Shown here piece after piece: positions 33,941 through 46,911 of a stretch of 64,000 nt of DNA. The translations under genes were made by a program, and so were the position numbers. The notes under the pieces were generated by a model. That model searched no databases and was not told the DNA's origin. It saw only the letters and a program-made list of their open reading frames with translations. This stretch comes from Prostheceraeus crozeri (taxonomy: Eukaryota; Platyhelminthes; Polycladida; Euryleptidae). Position 1 is the first letter of the stretch; every line of letters begins with the position of its first letter. The stretch covers positions 124,001-188,000 of the forward strand of contig CAJQUW010008605.1 in the NCBI GenBank assembly GCA_907163375.1, written 5' to 3'.

Positions 33941-36888
33941 TTCTTATAGTAGTTCTATATTAGTATTGCAGCATTAAAGAACAATGATAGCAGTATCATT
34001 AATTCTCCAACGTTATCAAAATATTGCTAATAGTTCAGGCCTCCCCAGCCAAAATACAAATCTTTCTAGGTTTTTACGTTTTCAAAAATCTCTCGAAATC
34101 TGCACAAGCGAGATCAAACAAAAATGGGAGGCATTAATTTGGGACGGCACAAAATGGGAAGCATCATCAGCAAAGCTATAGCGAAGGATGTAAGCCTAAT
34201 ATCATCCATGAAGACTGGAAACAAATGGAATAAGATGAAAAGCAAGTAGGCCTACTTGTAGTCTACCAACTACGTTCAACTAGAATACTGCATGTACTAT
34301 AGTACTGTCCCAAATCGGAATTCCCAGTTAACACACATGTAAATACAAATCTGGTTGATACACCACACTATCCCGAAGAAGGATTCTTCAGATACCCTCA
34401 CCGATATGCCCTCAAGCACAGTCTATTAATCAGGACTTTCGACTTTGATGCTCAGAGAAATTGATGAGCCAGTCGCTGCAGTGTCGATTTTATCCTTCTA
34501 GATGAATTTTGATAACTATGAAGCAATGGGAAAAATTCTCCTAACAAATTATACTTTGGTGTAAATAACGAATCTTTTCTAAGAGATGAACGAAGAAATA
34601 GAGACGGGCTGATGATACTGTAGTACATGAAAAAGTGCATGCATAGGCTATACTCTCATTCAGGCTAAAATTCAAACCGGAGGCCATATCCATTATTATA
34701 ACAATGATATGAGACAAATCATTGCTCAAAATGATGTATCTTTCAATAAAGCACGAAGACCAAAAGTCTGAGTGCTTTATTGTCTTAGAGTATGGCAATA
34801 AAGCACTCTATTTGATTTAAAGCATATTTACCATTTGAAAGCAGTGCTATATTTTCTTTTAGAAAATATAACACCGGTGAGGAAAATAAAGTTCAGTTAT
34901 CTTGGATCCACATTTGTCTCAAGTTGTCCTAGGTAAATGATGTGCATCTGTGATTTACGGCAACTCTAATTTCAGATTCCCAGATTTATTTAAAGCAGTG
35001 CACCATTTCTGTTAAGAATTAAATAATTTTGGTCGGAAACAAAGCAATATTTTGACAAATGAAGCGTTTGCCGGTATATCATTTCAACTTAGAATTACAC
35101 AGTAGTGAAACATATCTTCTCTTTCTTTTTTGGCACAATGTTGATCAATTTAGAAACTTTATCTGTCTAGAGATATGTCGGAATCCCAGGATTTGGAAAG
35201 TCCTGGGGATTGCATCACATTGTCCTTATACACAAAAGCCTGTCATGCCTCATGCAAAATTCTCTTGTCACTTTATTATACCATTTTTGTGGTATAAATG
35301 AGCTTATTAGTAACTTAAAAATTCTTGAGGTTGAAAAAATCTGATCAAAATTTAGCTAGACTTGTAAATGTATGCTTGACCACTTAAATCGTCACACACC
35401 ATTGCAACTTAGTGATTACCATCATGACAAATTATAAACCTATCTTGATAATAAGAAATAGCTCGAACTTGGATTCCCTAAATTGTACTTACATGAACTT
35501 TCAAAATACGCCTGAGATTGCCGAATGATTAAGAGTGAAAAGCAAAGGTAATTGAGTTTTACTTCATACAGTACAAATAAATCACTCTTATAACCCTAAA
35601 ATTGACCATCTGACGCTGCAACGAGTTGTAATGATGCATAAACTACACACTAAGGAAAGGCGAGCGATTATCAAACAGTATCTGATCCAAGTCGCAATTG
35701 CACGGCGTGTGACAGAAGAAGATAATTGACTAACAGATGCTGAGCTGACTAATCGGTCGCTTATGAATCCCGAACTTAAGGTTTATCTCCAACACGTTAA
35801 CACAGTTGTTACTATCCATCCACTCAGCTTAAAGAAGCATAGAAATACTGTCTCTTATTGAATAGCTCTATCATTCTTGCTGTTGAGAATGTAAAATGTA
35901 CATGTGTTTATGACTACAAATTCGGAATTCCAATGTCGTGGAAAGTTTCAGTCCCGGATCAATGCGGAATCCCAGGATTGAACGAGTCCCGGTTGAGATT
36001 GAGTATTGAGTAGGGACTGCAGTCCTGGTTACTTTTCCAAATCCCGGCATTTAGAGATTTTGGAAACCCAATCCTGGGATTTCGGGATCCCAAAAAATTA
36101 CAATCTCGGGATTATGAAACAGGTCGATTCATAATGTCTTACATGTAGACGATGAATGTTACTTTCTAATTGTGAATTAGTATGAGTAGGCCTAATATGA
36201 GTAGCAGCATATTTGATGTTTGTTACTTGTTGTATATATCATGCCTACAAAATAGAGGATGCTACTTAAAATTCACAATTACATGTAAGCTTTACGATAC
36301 TACTATTTTTTACATATTTTTTGTTATCGGAGAAATATGAAGTGTCATCTTCCCTGCAGCACAGACTTCCACAATAAAAAACGATTATTTTGTACAACTG
36401 CTATCCGTATTCAATAATAGGTCATTACAGGTATTTGATATAATTTCAGTGACAGCATGGTCGCACATTATATGAGCGACATGCAACCATATGCATATTG
36501 GTCACCCATCCCCGGGATTAAAATCCCAACTCTCAATTTCAATAAGTTTTTGCATTTGATCTTTGCTAATCTTAAGCAAGCACGTGAATTTGTGCTTTGA
36601 AATTTTAGGTTCATTCATGAAGGGACTACTATACAAAGTTTTCTAATCTGCGAAGTATATAGCATATTACAGAACTTCCACAGTATTTTAAGTCTGATGA
36701 TTTATTCACTTTCACGAGCTTTAGGGAGGCATGAGATGGGAGGAGATAAAGCAACAGTATTATAAATTATGTTCCCCGTGCGTGGTATTTAGTGAATGTC
36801 TAGACCTACCAGCACTTGTGAGCACTTGAGCAGACTTCGTCACTTGCATTGCATTAAACCGATTCAAAAATTCTAGATGAAATCGAGA
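33941..36888. other. AT-rich DNA, no recognised gene
   Basis: Holds a perfect 13-bp stem hairpin (34,770-34,808). The words AATCCCAGGATT, GGAATCCC and CCCGGGATT cluster at 35,170-35,215, 35,960-36,110 and 36,510-36,530 in both orientations, possibly a decayed short repeat. No coding frame with recognisable domains was found. Confidence 0.4.
34770..34808. repeat. 13-bp perfect stem hairpin
   Basis: GAGTGCTTTATTG, 13-base spacer, CAATAAAGCACTC. A third related word, CAATAAAGCAC, precedes it at 34,744. Confidence 0.85.
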
Positions 36889-39800
36889 TCAATTCACAGG
36901 TGGGTAAAATGAAAAATAATCGAAAAAAATATACCAGACTTGAGACTTGGCAGGATGACTAAGCATATTACGGATAATAATAAGCTAAATTTTAAAAAAA
37001 ATCCTACGAGCAGTTTTTGAGAAAATCGCAAAAAACGACTTTTTTCATACTACTTATAAGTGATTTATTGGTTGTATAAGATAAAAAAATATACCAACCT
37101 CCAGTCTTGCACCCCTTTATCTAGATATAAAATAGTGCTCTATGAACAATTTTGAAGAAAATCGTACGAGCAGATCAATCGCAAATAGGTAATATACATA
37201 ACATTCTTGATTTTTTGCATATAAGTAGTATATAGGCTGGAATACCAAGTTAAAAAAATATACCCGATTTGATATCATGTGTCTATGTCGACAATGACTC
37301 AAATAAGATATATATTTACTTTCAAGCGATTTGTACGAGTAGTTTTTTTGAAATCATACTTTTTTCGTAAAAAATATTTTTATCAGTAGTATATTTCGAG
37401 CATTTAGTATACCCCCTTAAAAAATATACCAACCATAGAAATCTCATAAATTGTTATTGTATGTATGAATTATGCCTCTTTCAATTTTTAGCAAAATCCT
37501 ACCAGTACTTCCTGAGATATTTGATGATAAGTGACAGGTATTTTAGTGATATGAATAAGAAAACGATTGAATTTTTCTGAGTATATATTTCATGATAATC
37601 ATTATACTTTTGCAATTTACTCTATGGATTTCGTTTGCACGAACGTATGAGTTAGTCCATATAGTACAATACCGTCAGTCTTCCTAAAACGTTACTGGAA
37701 TCGGTGGAGCCCCTAAGAAGGTACTGATAACTTCTCCTAAACAAGTTTCACTGGAAACACGATCTCTCCCTTTGCGAAGTTTGATTGGTTTGAAGACCAT
37801 TTCATCCACCATATCAAATAACACACTAAAACAGTTGAATAAATGCACCGGTGGCTCCAAACTTACCGGTATTCGATTTCCTAACATCAAGGAGATGTAT
37901 TCCGATCGAGATGCTGCAATTGGACGGTTTTTCGCTTCCGAAACCTTATACCTGGAGGTATCGAAGGAACTGGTTGCGAAGCAGGTGATCATTTGTACCG
38001 ATATTGCTGATCTGATACTGAAATGGACCTCCTCAACTGATGAAGAAGAAAATGGAATTTCCCTGAAGATCAGTGTGGACCACGGTCAAGGGTTTCTGAA
38101 AATTGGAGCTCAAGTTATTGGCAAGCCGGATTATTCTAACTCAGTTTCTGACTTTCTGTTGTTGTGTGTGGCTGAGGTGTCAGAATCCAGACATAATTTG
38201 TTATCGTTGTTGTCTTTGCCACCTTTTGTGAAACTGTTCGAAAACACAAGTTTCACTATATTACTGAGCGTTGATTTGAAATGTCTCCAGCTTCTCTCTG
38301 GCATCTCAACCGGAAATGCCAAATATTCTTGTGTGTTTTGTGACTGGAGGAGTGGCGAGGGATTCTCTGAAAGAGAATTAACCCTGCGCACTGGACGTGA
38401 CCACCAAGAACAGCTCCAACGCTTCAAGACCGAATTTTCTGGCAATTTGCTCCGAGCCTCAGAATGTTTCAATTGCATCGATGAATCGTATTTTGAGGAT
38501 CAAGCACTGAATATTTACAAATGTGCATTCCCAATTCTTCATGTCACATTGGGAATCGTCCAGAATCTTTTTGAAAAGATGACTGCATCTTTGTCCGAAG
38601 AGGAAGAACAGGAAGTTGAACTCATCCTGAAACAAATCGATGCAGTGCGATCACCGTATCACGGAAACGCATTCGAAGGCAGGGGCGCACACGCTATTTT
38701 GGATAATTTGGATAAGTTTCCTGTGTGTGTCACTCGTACCTCTGCTTACAATGCGTTGAAAAGTTACCCTAGATTTCTGTTGTTGTGTGGCGGAATTCGT
38801 CGCCAAGAAGGATGGCTGGATGCAGCAGTTGATTTTCAAATTGCATTTCAGCAGTCCGGTTTGAAGCCATTCTTGAAAGTTCACATGATTTCCCATGTCC
38901 AGGAATACTTGGCCATTATTGATAGCTTTTGCACATTCGAAAACCCCGGTTTAGCTTGGACATGCGAGAAAAGCTATTGAATCCTCTCATCACCACTTCA
39001 AAGAGGTATTGGATAGATTCAAAAGCTCCCCAAAATCGAAAAACCCCTTACTCTTGGCGGTTATCGATTTCAATTACGTTCGATATTTTACCTGCTTTTC
39101 GGACTAAGTGAAAGTAGAACACTACTCCCCGATGAACTGTTTTGAACTGTTTTGTATACAATTACGTGTATAAAGTATTGATATTTTTGTGTTGTTGTTC
39201 ACACCCACATGCTTTTTATCGATTTGTTATAATACTCGATATTGTACCACAGTAACGGTATTGTACTATATGGACTAACTCATACGTTCGTGCAAACGAA
39301 ATCCATAGAGTAAATTGCAAAAGTATAATGATTATCATGAAATATATACTCAGAAAAATTCAATCGTTTTCTTATTCATATCACTAAAATACCTGTCACT
39401 TATCATCAAATATCTCAGGAAGTACTGGTAGGATTTTGCTAAAAATTGAAAGAGGCATAATTCATACATACAATAACAATTTATGAGATTTCTATGGTTG
39501 GTATATTTTTTAAGGGGGTATACTAAATGCTCGAAATATACTACTGATAAAAATATTTTTTACAAAAAAAGTATGATTTCACAAAAACTACTCGTACAAA
39601 TCGCTTGAAAGTAAATATTTATCTTATTTGAGTCATTGTCGACATAGACACATGATATCAAATCGGGTATATTTTTTTAACTTGGTATTCCAGCCTATAT
39701 ACTACTTGTATGCAAAAAATCAAGAATGTTATGTATATTACCTATTTGCGATTGATCTGCTCGTACGATTTTCTTCAAAATTGTTCATAGAGCACTATTT

Positions 39801-40042
39801 TATATCTAGATAAAAGGGTGCAAGACTGGAGGTTGGTATATTTTTTTATCTTATACAACCAATAAATCACTTATAAGTAGTATGAAAAAAAGTCGTTTTT
39901 TGCGATTTTCTCAAAAACTGCTCGTAGGATTTTTTTTAAAATTTAGCTTATTATTATCCGTAATATGCTTAGTCATCCTGCCAAGTCTCAAGTCTGGTAT
40001 ATTTTTTTCGATTATTTTTCATTTTACCCACCTGTGAATTGA
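36889..40042 (+). mobile_element. 3.15 kb DNA transposon with 787-bp inverted arms
   Basis: Arms 36,889-37,675 and 39,255-40,042 are near-perfect inverted repeats. If the ends are taken as CACAGGTGGG, an AATT target duplication flanks them, but AATT is itself palindromic so the exact boundary is ambiguous. Each arm carries four AAAAATATACC words, likely binding sites. A single plus-strand gene fills the interior. The superfamily is not assigned; ends beginning CAC with a 4-bp duplication would be compatible with a CACTA/Chapaev-type element. Confidence 0.9.
37691..39107 (+). pseudogene. transposase-like protein of an uncharacterised invertebrate family, one frameshift
   Basis: The frame is open from 37,691 and runs to TGA at 38,980. 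One base too many in AAAA at 38,969-38,972 breaks it; corrected, it continues EKAIESSHHHFKEVLDRF to a stop at 39,107. Landmarks are ISVDHGQGFLKI (possible first Asp), LLSVDLKCLQLLSG followed by CVFCDW (Asp plus a Cys-x2-Cys), SPYHGNAFEGRGAHAILDNL, and KVHMISHVQEYL. The order recalls a large family of unnamed proteins in cnidarian and other invertebrate genomes with D..GGGF.K / DLK...CPWC / FEGN.C / HEAIESVH-type motifs (recollection, not searched). Its place between perfect arms makes it the element's likely transposase. Confidence 0.7.
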
Positions 40043-43000
40043 GTACCCGATCCGTCGACCCAAATTTTTTTGCTCAACACAAGCCTATATTATCAAAATT
40101 CAAATTATTACTGTATGTAAAGACGCTCACAAATGTGGAGCATGTGAAGAAACGTATAGGCCATGAATAATGTGTATTAGCCTATGTGTAAGTCATGAAT
40201 TTGTAGTTTTCATCGTATATAATGTACCTTAAATGTCAAGACAAAAGCTATGAAGTTCCCGAAAAAATGATAAGCATAAAATTTATTATTAAAAATGTTT
40301 TTGATATCAACCTAAACCCGAGCAGAAGTTGACAAAATTAAATGCATTTTAGTTTAATAAGGTGATCAATTATATCGTTGCAATTATGTGAAACACTGGC
40401 AAGCAAACAATTGCAAGAAATTATTTCTTGCTATATCAGCGATATCTTCTCATCATTCTAAGACGAACGCCGTCGAGTAAATCAAGCAGGAATGCTGAGC
40501 TGTGTAATCGTTTTTTCTCATTCTTTTAATTTGGAATAGCTGTTATTACATGTACATTGTCAGCCATAGCCGAGGGGCATATTTTGTCACTCTGAGGAGT
40601 TTACTGCAGCTATGCGTTTTGTGTAACAAAATTAGGCCTAATTGTCGTTATAATCGAAATTACGCAGCTTTTGTAATCAGTAAACTAATCTTTATGATAT
40701 AGCAATCAACGAATCGCAATAAGGAGTTTCAATCAATTAATATTCACTATCATTTGTATTTCTTGTCAATCTCTGATCCCTGCTGCACACGGGAATTTGC
40801 ATAATTGTAATCTTAGATAAGTTACAAAGAGCCTGCCAAAAAGAATGAACAGTCAATGGAACATTCAGACATTACGAAATATTATTATTATTACATAAAT
40901 ACCATGCTTATAGCCGCAGCACAACAGATACACGACATTGCAGCATACCCGGTACATGCAATAATGGGAAATTGCACGAGTTTTGTAGAAAGATAATTTA
41001 TGGACCTGTGTAAGAGCAACCTATATCATTTTTATCAGACTTATTAGGCTTTTAATTAAACAGAAGCCTGATTGATGACATGCCGATCGGTTTCAAAAAA
41101 GAGACTACTAAAATTGACATGATAAAATCAATGTGTTCATTGTTCATACAATATTAAATATGCCTACCCATAATTATAACCTTTGCGATAGTCTATTCAA
41201 TATTAATCTCCTGGTGTCTGCTTTTGGATTTATAATCAAATTATGTGCTACTCTGAGAGATAGGCATATGTAGTAATTTGCGCTATGCTTTCGACAGCAA
41301 AAATGCAGCTTCAAAATTTGTTTCACGACAGGCCTATGTGAAATGGAGAAGATCCTTTTCAAGAACTCCTATACCTAAATTGCTGCCTCGTTCCTATGCC
41401 GCTATCTAGTTAACTGCTTCTTGACAAGCATCCTTCCTTTCGGTCCATATTTTTTACAACCAAGTTTGTGTACATACGCATCAGGATAATTGTATTACCT
41501 AAATCGATGAATTAATCTATAGATTATTTACTGGTTTTAACGATGACTTTACTGTGTTTTGTAAGCCCACTGCTATATAGCCGTTTTTCATTTGAAGCAA
41601 AATATAAAATTATAGTAGAACTGTATATGAAATTATTTTCTTTTCCATTCCTGCAAATGCGAATATACCTAACACTATGCATAACACTATTCGTAGCAGT
41701 AATAGGATGTTGCCAATTTTATGTTGCATGCAAATTCCAATGAACAGACAGGTGAAACATGCCCATACACGCTTTCCAAAAGTTATATGTAATTGAAGCA
41801 ACTGCAAAAACGTGAATTGTGGTAAACGCAATTATAGAAATGACACTATTTTGTAGCATGCAGCTACTTGGGGGACTGGAAATGGACTTTCAATTTAGAT
41901 ATTGTTGAAATTTTGGTTCGTAGGCATTAGAATGATAAGGTGGACCTGGGCAAGCTGTTAACAAAGTGACCTTGTAGAGAAGAATGTCGAATAAAAGCAT
42001 CTTAATTGACAAAGATGTCCCCTAGCTTTGTTAAAGTATAGGCCTTAATATTCAATTCATAGCACTATTTGTAAACTGCAGATTGAATCTGTTTTTCGTA
42101 GTGAGTAGTTCGGCATTTTTTTACTTTTTTGACCACGTTATTATTGTATGCGTATTAATTCATCATCTCAAACTAAAGGGTCATTTTCACAGTTTTCTGC
42201 TTGAGGTTCATGTGTGCTCTTAAGATTGCAGGCTTGTCAATTTTTCACGATTTCTATTGATTTTAGCTGTAGAGAATTTTGCTATGGGAATGCTATAATG
42301 TGCAAAATTTGCAAGCGTGGCGCGGCAAAATTCTTTCCCTGAGGAATCGTTTTTTCAAGGTGATAAATAAGTGGTGATTGGATTCGCGCACGAGTCGACA
42401 CTGAGAATTAGGCCTATCTTTCAATGTCACGCTTGTGAATACAGAACATTTAAGAAATCGCATGAGACTTGGCAGTTTTACTACCCGTTTGTATATTTTC
42501 TGTACCCAGAAACTATACAAATATTTTTATATTTTGTAGACCATTGAATATTGATATTTTGCGAACTTCTGCCAAATTATGGTTACATTATTGTGCAAAT
42601 GGTTATCATTTGATCAAGATGAATAATTCTAGGATATGTATGGCAACTTGCCCTGAGCATTTTGACGCACTTTTCATTTTCTGTTTTTAATTGCATTTGT
42701 GCAAAATTTCTGCATGTCGCAAGTGACGACTAAAAATTGCTGAGAGTTATTTGCCAAATCTGTCTAGTGCTTTATCATCAGTGTCTAACTGATGAGACTG
42801 GAAAAAATTAATTTCTCGATTTAATATGATGCATTTATGCAAGACAGGCGGTCACCCTACTATATAGTCATGGAATTCGGCACCTTGAAATTTCCCCACT
42901 TCAATTAGATTATGGTAGCCTATTTATTGACTATCTTGAATAATAAATTCTAAGGGGACCTCGTTAACCAGTCCATCTGATTCTACCAGGCCATATTTGC

Positions 43001-43103
43001 ATGCAAGCCTAAACTATATGAAGAGGTAGACATTTTGTAACTTACTCTGTGATGGTTGATCGCGATTATGAATGCATGATTCTCCACTCCAACTTATTAT
43101 GCA
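40043..43103. other. AT-rich DNA, no recognised gene
   Basis: Frequent TAGGCCTA-like words (for example near 40,637, 41,328, 42,050 and 42,410), a feature I also see at 30,330 and 34,250. No coding frame with recognisable domains or RNA gene was found. Confidence 0.35.
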
Positions 43104-43416
43104 ATCGTGAGTCAAATATTCAATATGCGTCAAAACGTCTGACTTGAGTCAAATAGTCCAACGAGTCAGAATGCCGTCGTGAGCAAAAAGTATGACTTGC
43201 GTCACTAAGAATAAAAATCTGGAGTCTCCGAAACCGAAACCGGCGGAAAGTATTGAATGCATGTATTGAATACATCTTATCAAAACTCACCTGTACACCA
43301 AATTTGGTGAGATGCGAGCGTGCGGAACAAAGTCCATTTGCGTCAAAAAGTCTGACTACGTCAAAATGACCAACTTGGCGTCATTTTGTCTGACTTGCGT
43401 CATCTCCTGACTATAT
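43104..43416 (+). repeat. subterminal motif block, copy 3
   Basis: Near-identical to 7,060-7,374 and inverted to 29,931-30,215. TGAGTCA occurs at the inner end; GCGTCA words occur throughout and end at GACTTGCGTCATCTCC. Confidence 0.75.
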
Positions 43417-43813
43417 GGACACATTTGCTCTGTAACTGTTAATTCACTCCTGCGTTATACCGAGTCATTGAAAGTCCGGATCATTTATACGTCCTATTCA
43501 TCTTGAAGACGAAATTTTCACTTATACATTGCAGGTGAGTCTTGCAAACCATTCGATTGCATTAAGTGTTATTTAAATCTTTATAAATTGATGCTTTAGC
43601 GTCATTTTGTTTCCGGACCTTCCAATATGACTCTTAAAATAACACATGGACCTGAGTGTGAAAGTGTGTGTGTGTGTATGAGAGAGAGAGAGGGGGGGGA
43701 GAGAGAGAGAGAGAGAAGTGCACAGTGGAAATCGGGAACTCAACTGCTGACACACGCTAGGACAACACGTTATCAGTTGAAGACGTTGTTAGAGTGAAAT
43801 CAATCTTAGGAGT

Positions 43814-43830
43814 AGAGAGGGAGAGAGAGA

Positions 43831-43892
<62 letters not shown>
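43814..43892 (+). repeat. (GA)n microsatellite, interrupted, ~79 bp
   Basis: Orthologue of the 313-bp tract in copy B, with GGG and AAA interruptions. Confidence 0.95.
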
Positions 43893-43895
<3 letters not shown>

Positions 43896-43907
43896 ATCGA
43901 ATCAATG

Positions 43908-44135
43908 ATATCATCGAATCAATGCCTAGACGAATTGGTAATGTCATTGACAATAAGGGTAGGGCCACAAGATATTAGCATCTTAAGAACCGTTACTGTA
44001 TCATAGCTTATCAGATTACATAAGGACATTTAAATATATTAGGGACATGAAATAACATGAAAAATGCTTTCTGTATCATACTTATGTTTTATTTAGTCAA
44101 ATTTTAGGATGATCCACTTTTTATGAAACGGACTG
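43908..44135 (+). mobile_element. Tc1 end fragment (copy C)
   Basis: Same fragment as 8,086-8,314, ending ATGAAACGGACTG before TA. Confidence 0.85.
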
Positions 44136-44519
44136 TACATTGCAGGTGAGTCTTGCAAACCATTCGATTGCATTAAGTGTTGTTTAAATCTTTATAAATT
44201 GATGCTTTATCGTCATTTTGTTTCCGGACCTTCCAATATGACTCGTAAAATAACACATGGACTTGAGTGTGAAAGTGTGTGTGTGTATGAGAGAGAGAGG
44301 GGGGAGAGAGAGAGAGAAGTGCACAGTGGAAATCGAGAACTCAACTGCTGACACACGCTAGGACAACACGTTATCAGTTGAAGACGTTGTTAGAGTGAAA
44401 TTAATCTTAGGAGTATAATTTAAGGTGGGAAATAGATCTACCTGAATCTTAGGAGTAAATTATGAATGAGATGATGTCTACTGTATACGTAGTGTGACTC
44501 GCAAAGCATCAGATCACAG

Positions 44520-44929
44520 AGCGAGCCTCTTGGAGCACCGTCTAGAAGTTTTCTAAAATCGTCTCTCTGTTGAAGACTTGGAACAATAGCTGATTGCAAT
44601 GTCCGTAGATGTTATAAGCTATTGTGGAATCAAAAAAACAGGACCTACAATGTCAAAAGAAGAAGTGCCGTCCCAGACAGTGACACCAAGCTCATTAAAA
44701 TGCCTCTCGATCGTTATGTGAGGATTTTTGGAGCTTCAATGCATGCAATTATGCCTATCGACATGGCCCGACAGCTTGAACTGCGCTTCGTCTGACCACG
44801 ATTTTGTCAGGAAGATCAGGCGTCCCTTCACACTGGTTTACAAATACCTCACAAAATTGTAAACGGCGATCACAATCATCTGCCATGAGACCGTATATCA
44901 GCCGAGGCACGTAAGGGCGATAATTCAAG
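44520..44929 (-). pseudogene. decayed DDE transposase (IS630/Tc1-like), copy C
   Basis: Same relic as 8,700-9,108. The first frame reads YVPRLIYGLMADDCDRRLQF; after a one-base shift the complement gives WSDEAQFKLSGHVDRHNCM, a stop, then NPHITIERHFNELGVTVWDG. The first catalytic Asp and the GVTVW motif are visible; later parts are scrambled. Shared lesions with copy B (stop after NCMH or its equivalent, Trp-Asp-Gly in place of the usual WCG) show that decay preceded duplication. Confidence 0.65.
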
Positions 44930-46195
44930 CATTGTAAACTAGTAATATATTTATAAGAACAGAAAAAAATACAATATTCCAAGTTATGAAAAAGCTAAAA
45001 AGTAACTATGCAAAACAGACACATTCTAGCTAGAAAACCGATCTGGAAATTAAAGCTCGGGCAATAGCTCTCAATGCTGAGTCTAGTCAAAATAGTTGAC
45101 TTAGCTTCCCGAAATGACGAATTCGATTGGGTCGCCATACGAGTCGCTATCCGGCCAACTGTTTTGAATAGCATGCTCCCCTAGCTCGCCAAAGACGGAA
45201 ATAGCGAGGGGGGACGCATTACCAACCTAACACGCTTCGGCGGAATTGTGATCAAGAGAGAAAAAAATTGACCCTCCAATCAACCTAGCTTCTGTAAGTA
45301 TATGTCTCAGGCATACCTCCTACAATGGCCTTCAAAATTGCAACCTAGCTATTCGACTTCTACAGCCATTACAAAAATTGTGCCAAAATCAATATTTTGC
45401 TGTTATTTGAGCAGGATAATTACGGTAAGTGAAACTTCATTCATCAAAAATAACTTCTCATCCTTTTTAGATTCACTTCTAAGCTTCATTGCTTGATTGT
45501 TGATGTCTCTGGCATAAAGATTAATTTTAAGAAATAGTGCATACCTGAGAAAGCTAATATTCATATCATGCTACTTGTTAATAACTCTCACATTTAAGTC
45601 CGTTATCCCGTATTTTTCATATTTCAGCCGAATCTACTGCCGATCCTTCAGTTGTGTTCGCATCAACAATATGTGTGATGTTTTGCGGATGCAAAACCGT
45701 CAATTCGACAGCGGCTGGCCGACCCAAATTCCACACCGGAGTTAAAATGTCAGCAGGTCGAGTGATAGTGTAGTCTAAACCTGCACCAGACTCCAATTTC
45801 GGGTTTAACAGAGTTTGTCGACAAAAACCGGCGAGGGCATTGCCTAGACTGTTATGATGAACGGCGCTATCTAGTACAGCTGTAGGGTACTACTGTAGTA
45901 CAGCTGTAGTTTTCAAGAGTTTTTATACATCGGAGCATTTAACATTTAAGGGGGGCAGTTTGTTCCCTTCCGCGGACGCTAAAAATCGCCCGGTCCTGAG
46001 GGTCAATTGCCGTATACACAATGCAATGGATCTGCAACTTGAGGACGCCCTCTTTTACGTTAGACGATGACAGTTGCTGTTGAAGACAAGAGTTTTTGAA
46101 GAAAACGACGCAACTTCACAAATTCTGCAGTCACAATGACCTTGAGATTTTGATCGAAGGCGGCGCACTTCCGACAGCAATAATAATAGCATGTA

Positions 46196-46378
46196 CAAAT
46201 GATGCTAATGACAATGAGGGTGATGGTGATAACGATAATGATAGCGACATTGATGGCGTTAATGATAACAACGACAATGACAGTGGTAACGACAATGATA
46301 ACGATGACGATAGCGATGATGATAAGGACAACAACAACGATAATGATAACGATAGCGATGATTGTATCAATATACAAT
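46196..46378 (+). repeat. GAT/GAC/AAC-rich imperfect simple repeat
   Basis: Degenerate GATAACGATAATGATAGCGA-type repeat. Asp/Asn-rich and Ile/Val-rich frames in it are artefacts of composition. Confidence 0.85.
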
Positions 46379-46381
46379 GAT

Positions 46382-46802
46382 CCACGTTCATTGTATGGAC
46401 AATTTACTCAAGTGACTTTGTTCCGTGTAGCTTACTTCAGCTAAATGCATCCATATTGGATAATAGACAGAATTGCTAGAAGTTTGTTATTTTTAAGAAC
46501 TTACCAATTTTGGACAGGACATTTTGTTAATTTGCCGTTGGGTGCTCGGAGACCCACTTTCAGCAAAACGTATAATACAATATTTCATGACAATATTTCA
46601 TGAATGAAGTTTGATTCAAATTCATCGTTTTACAGATTCGGATATCAGATGAAAATTCAACATTCTCAATTCATTCCGATGACATGTTTCAGCCACTTCT
46701 GATTGGTCATTCACCTTTGAAGTGCTCAAGAAATGTTTGGATCGTGTCATCGATCATTTTATTCAATTACATGATCACAAAGTCAATGTTCCAGTACAGT
46801 AG
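46382..46802. other. upstream region of the Kunitz gene
   Basis: No coding signal. An inverted CCAAT word (GATTGGTC) occurs at 46,701. TGATCACA/TGTGATCACAG words occur near 46,770 and 46,820. Confidence 0.35.
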
Positions 46803-46807
46803 CCAAT
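46803..46807 (+). promoter_or_regulatory. CCAAT box candidate
   Basis: AGCCAATCAA lies about 60 bases upstream of the TATA-like word and about 90 bases before the likely start site, a usual CCAAT position. Confidence 0.4.
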
Positions 46808-46862
46808 CAAATCGACTATCGTGTGATCACAGTGATAGACTTATGAGATTGACGATAGATGA

Positions 46863-46871
46863 ATTTAAATA
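46863..46871 (+). promoter_or_regulatory. TATA-like box of the Kunitz gene
   Basis: ATTTAAATA lies about 30 bases before an initiator-like TCACTCATTC at 46,887-46,896 and 41 bases before the ATG. Confidence 0.5.
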
Positions 46872-46911
46872 CACGATCCCACAATTCACTCATTCATTGA
46901 AATCTTCTACA

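Larger units (their letters stand above)
29931..43416. mobile_element. candidate ~13.5 kb insertion bounded by inverted motif blocks
   Basis: The left edge follows GGA (29,928-29,930) and the right edge precedes GGA (43,417-43,419). In copy A the flanks are contiguous (GCAACGGACACATTTG at 5,121-5,136), which reads as an empty site with a 3-bp duplication. No transposase of its own is recognised; the interior holds a LINE tail, the 3.15 kb transposon and palindromes. The alternative is that the motif blocks are the ends of a smaller element containing U, with 30,216-43,103 being host DNA. Confidence 0.5.
43417..46217 (+). repeat. unit U, copy C (left half only)
   Basis: Matches 7,375-10,266 with few substitutions; the GA tract is much shorter. 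After TGCTAATGACAATGAG the similarity stops and a GAT/GAC-rich simple repeat follows. A ~110-bp segment at about 46,033-46,180 is absent from copy B. Confidence 0.85.

Noticed and set aside
42784-42810. CTGATGAGACTGGAAAA as a second hammerhead
   Set aside because: No helix II pairing and no NUH cleavage site with helix I complementarity.
46060-46444. Asp/Asn-rich, Ile/Val-rich and Met/Thr-rich frames
   Set aside because: Several frames on both strands are open only because of the GAT/GAC simple repeat.
46684-46911. Upstream methionines in frame with the Kunitz signal exon
   Set aside because: They would bury the signal peptide about 75 residues inside the protein and lie upstream of the TATA-like box.
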